In this document: positions 45,780-55,914 of the stretch, piece by piece
Layout: every line of letters begins with the position of its first letter
Numbering within the stretch: position 1 is the first letter of the stretch
DNA from: Dicyema japonicum
Taxonomy: Eukaryota > Dicyemida > Rhombozoa > Dicyemidae
Assembly (NCBI GenBank): GCA_011109175.1
Contig: RDEW01000022.1
Coordinates: forward strand, 163,611-227,610
DNA: 64,000 bases
Direction: 5' to 3'
Translations under genes and position numbers: made by a program
The notes under the pieces: generated by a model
Database searches by the model: none
What the model was told of the DNA's origin: nothing
The model's input: only the letters and a program-made list of their open reading frames with translations

Positions 45780-46965
45780 TTAAAGAACAGGAATATATTC
45801 CAATGGTCTTATAATATTTCTGCATTTTATAACAAATGTGATGAGTCCGCTGATTGTAAGAGTTAGAACAGATAACACAATTCCTATAATCATATAATTT
45901 TTTGAATGATTGTAATTTGTATTTTTTCCAGGAGTTACTTCTTCAAAACACTTTGACTCTAAAATTCAAAAGAAAGTCAAACCTTTTCCAGTATAATTTG
46001 ATAACATATCACTCGGAAGAATTTGTACCTTAAATGATGAAAACTCAGCATATATGTCATCAGAAAATCTAGTGAGAGACAATTTGAAATTACAGGAATT
46101 TCCAACATCAATCAATTTACTCTTATTAGGACTCCAAGAACCATTATAGATTTTATAGACGACTATCTGAATTTTGGAGATATAATATTTGTTTTGAGAG
46201 AAAACAAATGTAAAATATATTTCAAAATGTCGCCCCTTAAGAGATAACTTAACACTATTGTTATCAAAATTAATCTTCGTCTTCAGATTTTCGAAAAAAA
46301 CTAACAAATCATTAATCTAATATTAAAATATACAATTTACTATTTCAAAATTGTGATTATAAGAAATTGTGATACTAAAATGCCCACTTAATATTCCTTT
46401 TAGTCTATTTTCCCCAATAAAATACCAATATCGAACTTTTGGATCGTTAGATGGATCACAGTCATGTGCTGAAATAAATTATATCAATTAAATTATATTA
46501 AACCTTTACCAATAAAATATGGATATGATTGTTTAGTGTAATATTCTATCACCAAAGAATATAATGTGAGAGTATTACCATTCTCAAAACTTACGGACAT
46601 ATATCCGCATCTGTAATAATTTCCATGTTTAATATTTGGAAGATTTGTTGTATTTGTGTAGGTTTTATTATCTTTGAGTGTTAACTATTAAATACTAGAA
46701 TTTAATTCTATTTTTATTGAGATGTTGTAAAATTTGTCTGAGAATTCAATAAAAAAATGGTAGATCACGTTATTTGTTTTAATTGTAATTGGCTTTTTAC
46801 CATAGGACTGGTAAGAACTAACTTTAATTGAATATTTGTTTTTCTACCAAATTATTTACAAAATACATTTGTTAGTGTACTTTTCAATAAACTTTTAAAA
46901 TATACTGACATTCGATGTTCAAAGTCGAAATTCCTGATTGAGGACAAAAATATTAACAACAACAT
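45780..46965 (-). CDS. Predicted type I membrane protein G4, six exons, same family as G1
   Basis: Start codon 46,965-46,963, stop 45,782-45,780. Exons are 46,965-46,867, 46,843-46,696, 46,671-46,504, 46,468-46,341, 46,316-45,983 and 45,958-45,780. The introns are 23, 24, 35, 24 and 24 nt; the total is 1,056 nt (351 residues) with no internal stop. Intron positions and phases match G1; exon 3 (168 nt) and exon 5 (334 nt) have identical lengths in both genes. Shared motifs are YYRCG, GKG at a phase-1 junction, CDPSNDP for CNPNNDP, YTGKG and KCFEE. A transmembrane segment (MIIGIVLSVLTLTISGLITF) and tail PLEYIPVL follow. The stem intron 6 of G1 is absent. Residue identity to G1 is low, so selection on structure is likely. 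The short N-terminus MLLLIFLSS is a weak signal peptide, and the true start could lie further upstream. Confidence 0.72.
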
Positions 46966-47360
46966 AATCTGTAAATTGAACACGTCGATGTGTATAATTT
47001 AGGTCACTTGTTATACTAATGAATTTATTTTTAATAATTAAAAAAATGACATTTTTATAATTTTATAATTATACTTATTTTCATGAATTCAATCAAGAAA
47101 ATCCTATTCCNAAATTACATTTGTTAGTGTACTTTTCAATAAACTTTTAAAATATAGTGATATTCGATGTTCAAAGTCGAAATTCCTGATTGAGGACAAA
47201 AATATTAACAACAACATAATCTGTAAATTGAACACGTCGATGTGTATAATTTAGGTCACTTGTTATACTAATGAATTTATTTTTAATAATTAAAAAAATG
47301 ATTTTATAATTTTATAATTATACTTATTTTCATGAATTCAATCAAGAAAATCCTATTCCT
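46854..47360. repeat. Duplicated 250-bp block around a single N
   Basis: The 5' end of G4 and its upstream region (about 46,861-47,110) is repeated at 47,112-47,360 with a handful of substitutions and a small indel. The single N at 47,111 lies exactly between. The second copy is best read as an unmerged contig end or the other allele, not a second gene. Confidence 0.88.
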
Positions 47361-48404
47361 ACTGCAAAGTAAACGAACTTTTTTGACCTAAAAAATAAAA
47401 AATTTAACACAAAAATTTTACTTTATAACTAACAATAAAAACACTAAAACTTTTTGTTACACATACAAGTTACATAATTTTCAAAATTTCCTGGTAGAAA
47501 ATGTATGTTTGATCTAAGAAAATTTTTTATCTCAAAGAAACATCGTTCAACCGAGCACTAAGTTAACTAACAATTAAGGAGTAATGAATCTTGGCAGGAG
47601 ATATGTGTAAATTAATCATTTTATTTATAGTTAAAATATCATTTTTTGTAGCCTTTTATTTATGTATTCTTTATTAGATTTGTTGTCATTTCCAATTTCC
47701 AACGATTCTAAACCATCATATGCTTGTTCAATTCTGAAGCGTTTACTTTGATAATAATATCTGCAATAGCGACATTATTCGGAAACCTAGAATGTTCGAA
47801 TTGCTTCAGATAAGGTCACATAGACTGCTAACTAACGGTAAGGGAACTCGTACATAGCCTCCGTAAAATAATTCTCTAAGCCACGGCATAGATAGTTTGT
47901 TTAGTGGAATTTCAGACTTTAAAATGCTCTGGTTACTTTTTGAGTTAAAATCATCATTTTTGGAATATTGGACATTGTGTTTCTGGTGCGATTCGGTCAG
48001 ATTATCTAAAAAAATAATTGTTATATCGCAAAACTCTGAATTTTCATCAAAATAAATTTTGATGGGAATTTTAAAAATGCCTTTTTTTGATTTTTTCGCA
48101 TTTTATATTACACAAACAGAGTCGTCAATATAGCGCATCATCCTCAAGAATTATATAATCTTTAGGATAATACTTTACAATAAGCTTTAATTTGGTACTA
48201 TTTTGCTATCTTAGGTATGTCAACCAATAGTTTTAGTGGCAAAATATATTATTAATAGTTAATTTAAAAAAATAATAAATTAAATCAAAAATTATAAAGT
48301 TAAAATATTTTTAACTTTATAACTTTAAAATTAACTTTATAACCTAATAATTTTGTTTAATATACATTTATTTATAATAAAATTTATAATTTTTTATAAC
48401 AATA
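47361..48404. other. AT-rich spacer
   Basis: Long A/T tracts; no coding or RNA signal that I can support. Confidence 0.4.
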
Positions 48405-48602
48405 AAATCGTTCTAAAGTCCAGCGGATATGATCGAGTGGCTGTTACCTCTGACTACTGCCAGGGATATCCTTTGGAAAAGCCACTCGGTTTCCCGACGC
48501 TCCCTCGAGGCTTTGGTCAATAGACACCCAAGTACTCTAAGGAAAGATACCGTCTTGGGGCCACAGACTCCTCTCGTCTCGACGACCACTGGCTGTACAA
48601 TA
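48405..48602. other. GC-richer island of about 190 bp in AT-rich DNA
   Basis: Bases 48,415-48,600 are much richer in G and C than both flanks. They contain a 61-codon plus frame (48,429-48,614) and short self-complementary stretches such as CGAGTGGCT/AGCCACTCG. It could be a structured RNA or a transposon piece. No known RNA motif (SRP, RNase P, 5S) is recognised. Confidence 0.35.
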
Positions 48603-49598
48603 AAATATAGTTAAAATCATCTTAATGAATATTTATTAACTATTGTTAAATTTTAACATTTTTAACTTAGTTTGCCCTAGTGCAATGTTAACCGTCTTTA
48701 AGAATTTCATGGTATTTTATCGTAATCCACCATTCCTTCTGTTTGGCGGAATTTTTAATGATCGAAGAAAAACTTAATCAGCGATATTCGTAAATTATCA
48801 AATTAACTATTTTATGCCACAATCGAATAAATATTTGTTGCCAATTTAGTTAATATATCTTTAAATTGAAAACGTATTTCCTTTAAAACGTCAGGGGAAA
48901 TGAGATCTCAATTATAACACTGGCCACTGATTGTTAGCTGTTTGTTTTTGTATTAAAACGTTTTTATTGAAAAAAAAGATTAATACTAGGAGAATATTCT
49001 GAAGTGAATTGAATGTAAAAATTAAAGCCAGCATTAACAAATAATAGAGATATTCATTAATAGGTGGCATAAAAAATTCATCACAAATCGTTAATTCATA
49101 CACTAATTCATTAATAAATTTTTGTTGCATTTATATGTAAAAGTAGATAGGATAAGATAGTAAATTGGTTTATTAGTCGGACCTCTATTCCACTAAATGT
49201 CTAATTAATTACATACTATGTCTCCCGGTGGTATGAATATACGGATTTGTTTTTTCTCAAATCATTGCGAAATTAGTCGAAAGGTCACGACAATGAAGCC
49301 AATGACAATTTCATCTAAAATTGAATGTTGCCATAAACTAATTATTGAAATTATACAATTTTGTTAATTTAAAAGCCCTTACGGAAGGAGTATTGTTTGC
49401 ATAACTTAAACCTCACCTTAGGCAGAAGTCACACTTTATTTTAAAAGTAAGAGCAGTAATGTTAATTAATCCAAGGTATATCTAAGACATTTAAAAATTT
49501 CTTGACTTTTTTTTTGTTTGTGAGTCCCAGAAAACAATTCAGTTCAGCATTGATGATACGCTCATTAATAACGGCGTTACTCGTTATCTCCAATTTTA
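48603..49598. other. AT-rich spacer
   Basis: 49,221-49,270 resembles 45,121-45,190 (CTCCCGGTGGTATGAATA / CTCACGGTAGAATAAATA then ATGGATTTG or ACGGATTTG), perhaps the 3' flank of a shared element. No gene is seen. Confidence 0.35.
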
Positions 49599-49599
49599 T

Positions 49600-49873
49600 T
49601 TTTGTTATAATTAAGGCGATTTTTTGTGACTTTATAACTACGAAATTTTGACCTAAAAATTGATTTTTCGTATCCTTATCTTACCCAGAATTTTTTTTCA
49701 TGATGAAAATGCACCGTTCTTGATCCTTTTTGGCTTTTATTTTTGTTATAATTAGGGCGATTTTTTGTGACTTTATAACTACGAAATTTTGACCTAAAAA
49801 TTGATTTTTCGTATCCTTATCTTACCCAGAATTTTTTTTCATGATGAAAATGCACCGTTCTTGATCCTTTTTG
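49600..49873. repeat. Tandem duplication of about 137 bp
   Basis: TTTTTGTTATAATTAAGGCG... to CACCGTTCTTGATCCTTTTT occurs at about 49,598-49,734 and 49,739-49,873, nearly identical (one A/G change). Confidence 0.9.
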
Positions 49874-50310
49874 GCAACTTTAATTCGAGAGATACCTCGT
49901 TTTTTTGTTTGGAGACGAACAGAATCGACTTTTATTTTGAACGACATGTCTGAGTCAACTGGGTTTTCTGTTGCGATCTCCTTGTCCCCGAATCACTATT
50001 CTCCTAGTGGCTCGGATTATTTGGAATTAGCGTTAATATCGGAAATTGATAATCAATTTTTGGAACGACCGATTACGCTTGGTGATATTGGTAGTGATCA
50101 TTTACAAATCCATTATAAACTCAACCTTACTCCTTTTGAAGTCTGGGAGAGACCCTCTCAACTATAGGGAAATCAACCTAATCCGCTCTATCTCCAAGAT
50201 TGCTGAGAGAATTATCGTCAAAAGACTAAACAAACACATAAAACAATTTGTCCTCGTAAACAATGTGGCTTCAGATGAAACGTCGAAATAGGAAAAGACC
50301 AATGGTAAAT
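49860..50310 (+). mobile_element. Jockey-type LINE fragment, endonuclease end fused to RT start
   Basis: In changing frames: GNFNSRDTS (about 49,872), LGDIGSDHLQIHYKLN (about 50,080, endonuclease SDH motif), then directly YREINLIRSISKIAERIIVK (about 50,165), the RT fingers. The linker is deleted. Its sequence differs from the A/B/G copies, so it is another subfamily. Confidence 0.6.
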
Positions 50311-50389
50311 GTCCCTATTCTTTAAATGCTATTAATTTAATTGTTATTTTTTTTTATTTTAAGTACTCCCAAGGGGACAACGTCGTGAC

Positions 50390-52205
50390 AAGTTCTGGAA
50401 TGCTAGAGCGACTCATGATCGAGGAGTTAGTTTGGGTACCCTTAGTCTTTGGAAATAGTTTTAATTTAATTAATTTTTTAACGAGAACGTCGATTAAAAA
50501 CAATGTTTTTGCCGGAATGTCGCAGTGTCCTAACTCTCGGATAATGTTCTGATGGCTCCAGGTTCAAATATCGTTGCTATACGTTCAGGCTGAAGGTTCC
50601 ACATATTTTCTATGCTTTGAATATGACATGTGAGATCGTTATCAGTGACCGCTTCATTAAGTAACCGATCGTCTGCTATGGACATGCACGCAACAAAAAA
50701 AAGTTAAAGAACAATTATTGGCTCTCTCCTTTTTTTCAACGAATAGTTAGTAGTCCAGTTATATCATTGGACCTGATGCCATATATGCTTGACCCATTTA
50801 TACTCAACGACATACACTTGGAGTTTCTGGTCATCATGTTTGAGAGGTATTGGTTCCTCTACTATTCCTCCTCCCATGGTACAATCATCAAATTCCCAGC
50901 TGAATTATTATATTTATCACGCGGTTAAATAGTTCATGCATCGATGAATAAGCTAAATTAGATAATCCTTTGATTCAAATTCGTTTAAGACACGCACTCT
51001 TTTTATCCTGTTATTCATTCTTCTAGATTTACCGTCTGACCCTGTGAAGACAATCGACACTTAATCTAACTGCATTATCCATTAATAAAGAAAATAGGAT
51101 TTTTATAATAAAATTTTTGAAAATGTAGTTAAGTTACAAGGTGGCCAATTTACAAAGGTCGAGTGTATTTTTTGTTCTTGGCTTATGTATCTGATGACTG
51201 TTACGCCATGATATAGGACTAAAAGGTTTTTTTGGATTTAATTTTAATTTATTTATCTCGTATAAACCGAGAAAAAAGTTAAAAGTAAATAAATATTTAA
51301 GTTGATATNGTTAAATAGTTCATGCATCGATGAACAAACTAAATTAAGTAATCACTTGATTCCAATTCGTTTTAGCAACGCACTCATTTTATCCTGTTAT
51401 TAATTCTTCTAGATTTGCCGTCTGACCCTGTGAAGACGATCGACACTTAATCTAACTGCATTATCTATTAATAAAGAGAATATGATTTTTATAATAAAAT
51501 TTTTCAAAATGTGGTCAAGTTACGAGGTGGTCAATTTACAAGGGTCGAGTGTATTTGTTATTCTTGGCTTATGTATCTGATGACTGTTACGCCATGATAT
51601 AAGACTAACAGGTTTTTTTGGATTTAATTTTAATTTATTTATCTCGTATAAACCGAGAAAAAAGTTAAAAGTAAATAAATATTTAAGTTTATATCCTAAT
51701 TTTTATTAAACGATAACATCCATTAAAAAATTTACGAGATTCCACGCTGGAGTTTCACCCGAATTTTTCTAGCACTTTTTCTGCCTCAGAAAATGGATAT
51801 GTTGTTAACTGAATTCTTAGGAGACCTTAAGAAATGTGGCTGTACTGCGAGCCAAAACTATGCCAATGTTGATTTGTTCATTGCTGCATCTCAAGCCACT
51901 TTAGTGACAATTTGATTGCCATTGGCACGACAATTGAGCAGTAGTTTTTCAGGTTGTGCATAATTTTATGTTTCAGTTCAACAAAGACGAGCCCGCATTT
52001 ACTATGAATACTAACGTGGTGCATCTCAAGCCACTTTAGTGACAATTTGATTGCCATTGGCACGACAATTGAGCAGTAGTTTTTCAGGTTGTGCATAATT
52101 TTATGTTTCAGTTCAACAAAGACGAGCCCGCATTTACTATGAATACTAACGGAAAGATCTATATGCTGAATAAGAACAAGATTCAGTGCTTTAATCTTCA
52201 ATAAG
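50390..52205 (+). repeat. Repeat family Q, copy 1 (two overlapping assembly pieces)
   Basis: The repeat starts near GACAAGTTCTGGAATGCT (50,388). It contains a SINE-like block (50,520-50,700: CAGGTTCAAATATCG, GAAGGTTCCACATATTT, TTATCAGTGACCGC), a TA-rich middle and an end near CAATAAGCTGATG (52,200). 50,926-51,308 is repeated at 51,310-51,692 around the single N at 51,309, so the true copy is probably about 1.4 kb. No intact protein is seen. A plus frame near 51,793 (MDMLLTEFLGDLKKCG) is short. Confidence 0.7.
51883..52151. repeat. 134-bp tandem duplication in family Q copy 1
   Basis: GCATCTCAAGCCACTTTAGT... to TACTATGAATACTAACG occurs at about 51,884-52,016 and 52,019-52,151. The family Q copy at 58,293 has only one, so the duplication is specific to this locus or to its assembly. 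Confidence 0.9.
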
Positions 52206-52207
52206 CT

Positions 52208-53195
52208 GATGTTCCGGAGATATATTCGACATGAGGGAAAAGGTCATGTGCGTGTCAAAGGCGACTCCTAAGATTTTCAATTTCTTCGTAAAAGGTAATT
52301 TAGTTTGGTTGATAAATAAATCAACTGTCATTCTTCCAAGACGTTTGTCTGAGGTAAATAGGATGTGGAGGAATTCTCAGGAGATATATCAAGTATGTTG
52401 GAGATTAACCAATTTTGAATCACGTGTAGTTATTTTTAAACTCTTTCTGAGGCTTTTAGGAGATTTTGGTCACGGGATCCAATTAGAATGTCATCAGTAT
52501 AGGAGAGGAGAAGATCGTCTTTATCAACTTATCGTGGCAAATCGGACATAAAAAGGTTGAATAAGGCGGGAAACAATGGAGAGCCTTGCGGAACACCATT
52601 GGGAAGTAGTCTCGAAAGTGATTTGTTCCCATCCATACAAATTCGGGCCCTTCTCCCGCTGAGGAAATTCGAAAGCCAGAGTTTTAGATTGGGGTTAATG
52701 GAGAGTCCAAATAATTTCCTGGTTGAGATTTTCCTGAAGACAGAGTCAAAGGCTTTACGCAAATCCACAGAGCAGACAATGGTTTTGAGGTGACGAGGAC
52801 TTGAGTTGAAGCCATCAAGGATAAATTGATTGAGAGAAGTTAGGTGAGTGGACGTTGAATAGTACTTTCTGAAGCCATGATGAGAGTAACTGAAGGGAAG
52901 AGGAAATGAGATCAAGTACCAGTTTTTCCAATAATTTTGAAAATGAACATAATAGAGAAAATGGTCGGTATAAAGCGGGATTGTTTTTGTCCTTGCCAGG
53001 TTTTGGTATTGGGCGTATGTGGGAAATTTTCCAAATCGTAGGGATGGAATTCATTTCAAAGAATAGTTGAAAATAAGGGAGATTACCGCAATAGTAACCG
53101 GTCCAAGGTGTTTAAGAAGTATTGAAGGGATGCCATCTGGACCACAAGAGCGGGAGGGATTAATCATCTGAAAGCCTTCGAATACGTTTGAATGA
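52208..53195 (-). mobile_element. Jockey-like LINE copy L, RT region
   Basis: The minus strand reads CGPDGIPSILLKHLG (about 53,130), NSIPTIWKISHIRPIPKPGK (about 53,050-53,000), HHGFRKYYSTSTHLTSLNQF (about 52,880), VDLRKAFDSVFRKIS (about 52,780), LPNGVPQGSPLFPALFNLFM (about 52,610-52,550), a YTDD box in place of YADD (about 52,495) and GVAFDTHMTFS (about 52,260). It stops at family Q. Its upper end is repeated at 53,722-53,925 in copy J, so L and J may be one element. Confidence 0.82.
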
Positions 53196-53314
53196 NCAAT
53201 TTAAGTGCTATAATGGCAGATTTTTTTTTCATTTTATTTTATTATTAAAATAAGATAAAAGTAAATTTTGTCATGTTTTATTCATTAAAAATCTAATTTT
53301 TTAAATTTAAATTT

Positions 53315-53721
53315 TGTTTGAGTGCGTCATGCGATTCACCATCTCAAATTTTCGATGTGGTTCACCTTCACGTGGAGAAAAATGGATGCCCGTATTAAAC
53401 TGGCAACTAAAAGAACCACTTCTATTCTTTTGTCAACCTTTTCAACGACCTCTGGGAAGTCGGACTGGATGATGGCGGCTATTGAGCGGGCGCGTAGCTT
53501 TCGCTCCAAAAGATCGGATTAGCTACTCCTAATCCTAGCTGGGGAAATCGAAAATAACCCCGGGCCCCATAAAACGGGAAATTCCTAAACATCATGCAAT
53601 TTAGCATAAACGGCCTCACATAAAATTAAATGAACTTTTTGCATTTCTAACTTCCCACAAAATTGATATTTCCATGCTACAGGAAACAAAACTATCAAGA
53701 AAGTCAGCGCTTCCACACTGT
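53315..53721 (+). mobile_element. Jockey-like LINE copy K, 5' end only
   Basis: This plus-strand piece begins with the family 5' end (GAGTGCGTCATGCGATTCAC), runs through a leader and a 2A motif (53,541-53,567), and continues with an endonuclease start (MQFSINGL-like, TSHKID, QETKLSRKSALPHC). It then breaks into the oppositely oriented copy J at about 53,721. Confidence 0.75.
53541..53567 (+). other. 2A-like motif GEIENNPGP (Jockey K)
   Basis: The NPGP core is intact; the usual Asp is Glu. Preceding residues LLLILA give the hydrophobic lead typical of these motifs. With copy A it is one of two copies that keep NPGP. Confidence 0.7.
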
Positions 53722-54942
53722 CCTTGCCAGGTTTTGATATTGGGCGTATGCGGGAAATTTTCCAAATCGTAGGGATGGAATTCATTTCAAAGAATAGTTG
53801 AAAATAAGGGAGATTACCGCAATAGTAACCGGTCCAAGGTGTTTAAGAAGTATTGAAGGGATGCCATCTGGACCACAAGAGCGGGAGGGATTAATCATCT
53901 TCAAGCCTTCGAATACGTTTGAATGAAAATAAAGGTGATCGGCGGGATTAGGTCTCATCGAATGAAGGTTTTGTGACTTATACCAGTATAATACTTCATT
54001 AGTTTATTTAAGCTGTGTTGGTCTGTCTTTTGTTTCGAGGTGGAGTTTGTAGTTGAAGAAAGAAACAGTTGTTTTTGGATGATAGAGAAATTTTTTGAAT
54101 CGAATGATTATTGGATTATGATCGGAGGATAATCCGTAATGTACTGTCCATGAAATGTTGGATCCAAGAGTAGATGAACAGAAAGTGATGTCGGGGGGAT
54201 GTAGATGAGTCACCTTCTTTGAATGGAGTTCTCGTATGCATAGTGGAGCTGTTGAGGATTGTCATGAAAAAAAGTTGGTTTATTAAAGATAGTCATCTTG
54301 AGTCAGTTGTTTGTGATTTCAACCAGGCAGGGTGCTTTGCATTAAAATCTCCACAAAGTATTAGGTTTACTAGGTTGTTTAGTCTGGATAAGTCCAACAA
54401 GAATCCTTTCGGGCAAGAGGACGGAGATATATGTTGGCAATTTTGAGAGTACTCGATCCGTTTGATATTGAAATTCCGGAGATTTCCGTGGTCCCATCGT
54501 TAGTTAGCGACTTAAGTTCAGCGGATATGTCAGAATAACGGAGGTTCTCTCTGATGATGGTAAGAAGGCTTCCACCGAGGCGGTTCGGGCGATCTAGGCG
54601 GATGCAGTCGAAACCTGGAAAATGAGGAGTAGTCGCGCACTGAGTCAACTTGCTTTCTTGAAGCAGGATCACGTCTATGTTTTGGTTGTTTGTGAAGGAT
54701 CGTAATTCGAGAATTTTACTCTTTATTCCGTTGATGTTAATCTGCAGAATTGAAAGTTGGAGACCAGGGTTGAGCTCGATGTCGCCAGAGAGTAGTAGAA
54801 GGATCCCATTGAGAGTTGAAGGAAGCCGTCCGAAGGAACCAACTTCGGATAGGGGTGAGCAAATGGTCCTTTTCCTAGGTGCATTAGGTGCACCCTGAGC
54901 GCCTCCAGAAACATAATGACTGGTGGACCACATGACGCCACG
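53722..54942 (-). mobile_element. Jockey-like LINE copy J, 5' end to RT start
   Basis: Minus strand from the exact family 5' end (CGTGGCGTCATGTGGTCCAC at 54,942). It has LLLLSGDIELNPGL (2A, last residue changed), ILQININGIKSKILELRSF, LLQESKLTQ, FPGFDCIRLDRP and GGSLLTIIREN. After a short loss come SSDHNPIIIRF (about 54,120, endonuclease SDH), LKTKDRP-like linker residues and CGPDGIPSILLKHLG (about 53,880). The RT end is lost at 53,722, where copy K is joined. Confidence 0.85.
54760..54786 (-). other. 2A-like motif GDIELNPGL (Jockey J)
   Basis: This is D-I-E-x-N-P-G with the final Pro replaced by Leu. Position and hydrophobic lead (LLLLS) are as in copies A and K. Confidence 0.7.
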
Positions 54943-54962
54943 TTTAAATTATTCATCATTTA

Positions 54963-55050
54963 TTATTATTATTTAATAACTCCGAAAAGGGAACACCAAG
55001 AAAGAAGGAGTAAGCCAACTAATTAAGTGATCCCGGTACGGGACGCCACG
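54963..55050 (-). mobile_element. 88-bp internally deleted Jockey copy with 20-bp target duplication
   Basis: The insert has the family 5' end (CGTGGCGTC) joined directly to the last 80 bp (CCGTACCGGGATCACTTAAT ... TTCGGAGTTATTAAATAAT). It is flanked by TTTAAATTATTCATCATTTA (54,943-54,962) and TTTAAAATATTCATCATTTA (55,051-55,070), 19 of 20 identical. It sits immediately upstream of copy J's 5' end. Confidence 0.85.
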
Positions 55051-55137
55051 TTTAAAATATTCATCATTTAAAATTCATAAATAATTTTATTCAAATAATT
55101 ATTTTTGTTAAAAAAAATTCAGATATATTATTTGTCG

Positions 55138-55250
55138 CGTGGTGCCATTTGGTGGATAGTTTGTCATTGGCTCAAAATTATTTTCTTTCCTTCCGATGGC
55201 GTCACTGGATCCACCTCACTGAGGGGGCACCCAATGCTTGGCCCGCATCA
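55138..55250 (+). mobile_element. Jockey-like 5' end and unnamed repeat block
   Basis: GCGTGGTGCCATTTGGTGGA resembles the family 5' end. It is followed by GGCGTCACTGGATCCACC and GGCACCCAATGCTTGGCC, the unnamed repeat also present at 39,598 and about 34,000. Confidence 0.4.
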
Positions 55251-55251
55251 A

Positions 55252-55914
55252 GAGGATACAACAACGTCGCTAGCTGGTGACAAGTTCTGGAATGCTGGAG
55301 CAAGTCAGGATAGAGGAGTTGGTTAGTTTGGGTACTCTTAGTCTTTGGAAATAATTTTAATTTAATGAATTTTTTAACGAGAACTTCGATTAAAAACGAT
55401 ATGTTTTTGCCGGAATGTCGCAGTGTCCTAACTGTTGGATAATTTCCTGATGGTCCCGGATTCAAATATCGTTGTTATACGTTCCGGCTGAAGGTTCCAC
55501 ACATCTGCTATGCTTTGAATATGACAAGTGAGACCGTTATCAGTGAGCGCTTCATTAAGTAACCGATCGTCTGCTATGGACATGTACGCAACAAAAAAAA
55601 GTTAAAGAACATTCTTGGCTCTCTCCTTTTTTTCAACGAATAGTTAGTAGTCCAGTCACATCATTGGACCTGATGTCATATATGGTTGACCCACATATAC
55701 TCAACGACATACACTTAGAGTTTCTGTTCATCATGTTCGAGAGATATTGACAGGTTCCCTGTACTAATTCTCCTTCCATGGTTCAATCATCAAATCCCCA
55801 ACTGAATTATTATATTTATCACGCGGTTAAATAGTTCATGCATCGATGAACAAGCTAAATTAAGTAATCACTTGATTCCAATTCGTTTTAGCAACGCCTT
55901 ATTTTATCCTGTTA
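55252..55914 (+). repeat. Repeat family Q, copy 2, left part
   Basis: This is homologous to 50,388-51,390, including the SINE-like block (55,440-55,620). It is interrupted at TCCTGTTA by the Tigger element and continues at 57,811. Confidence 0.85.

Noticed and set aside
51878-52201. 107-residue minus frame with an internal repeat
   Set aside because: The repeat comes from the 134-bp tandem duplication; the single-copy version at 58,286 gives only a short frame, so the protein is not conserved.
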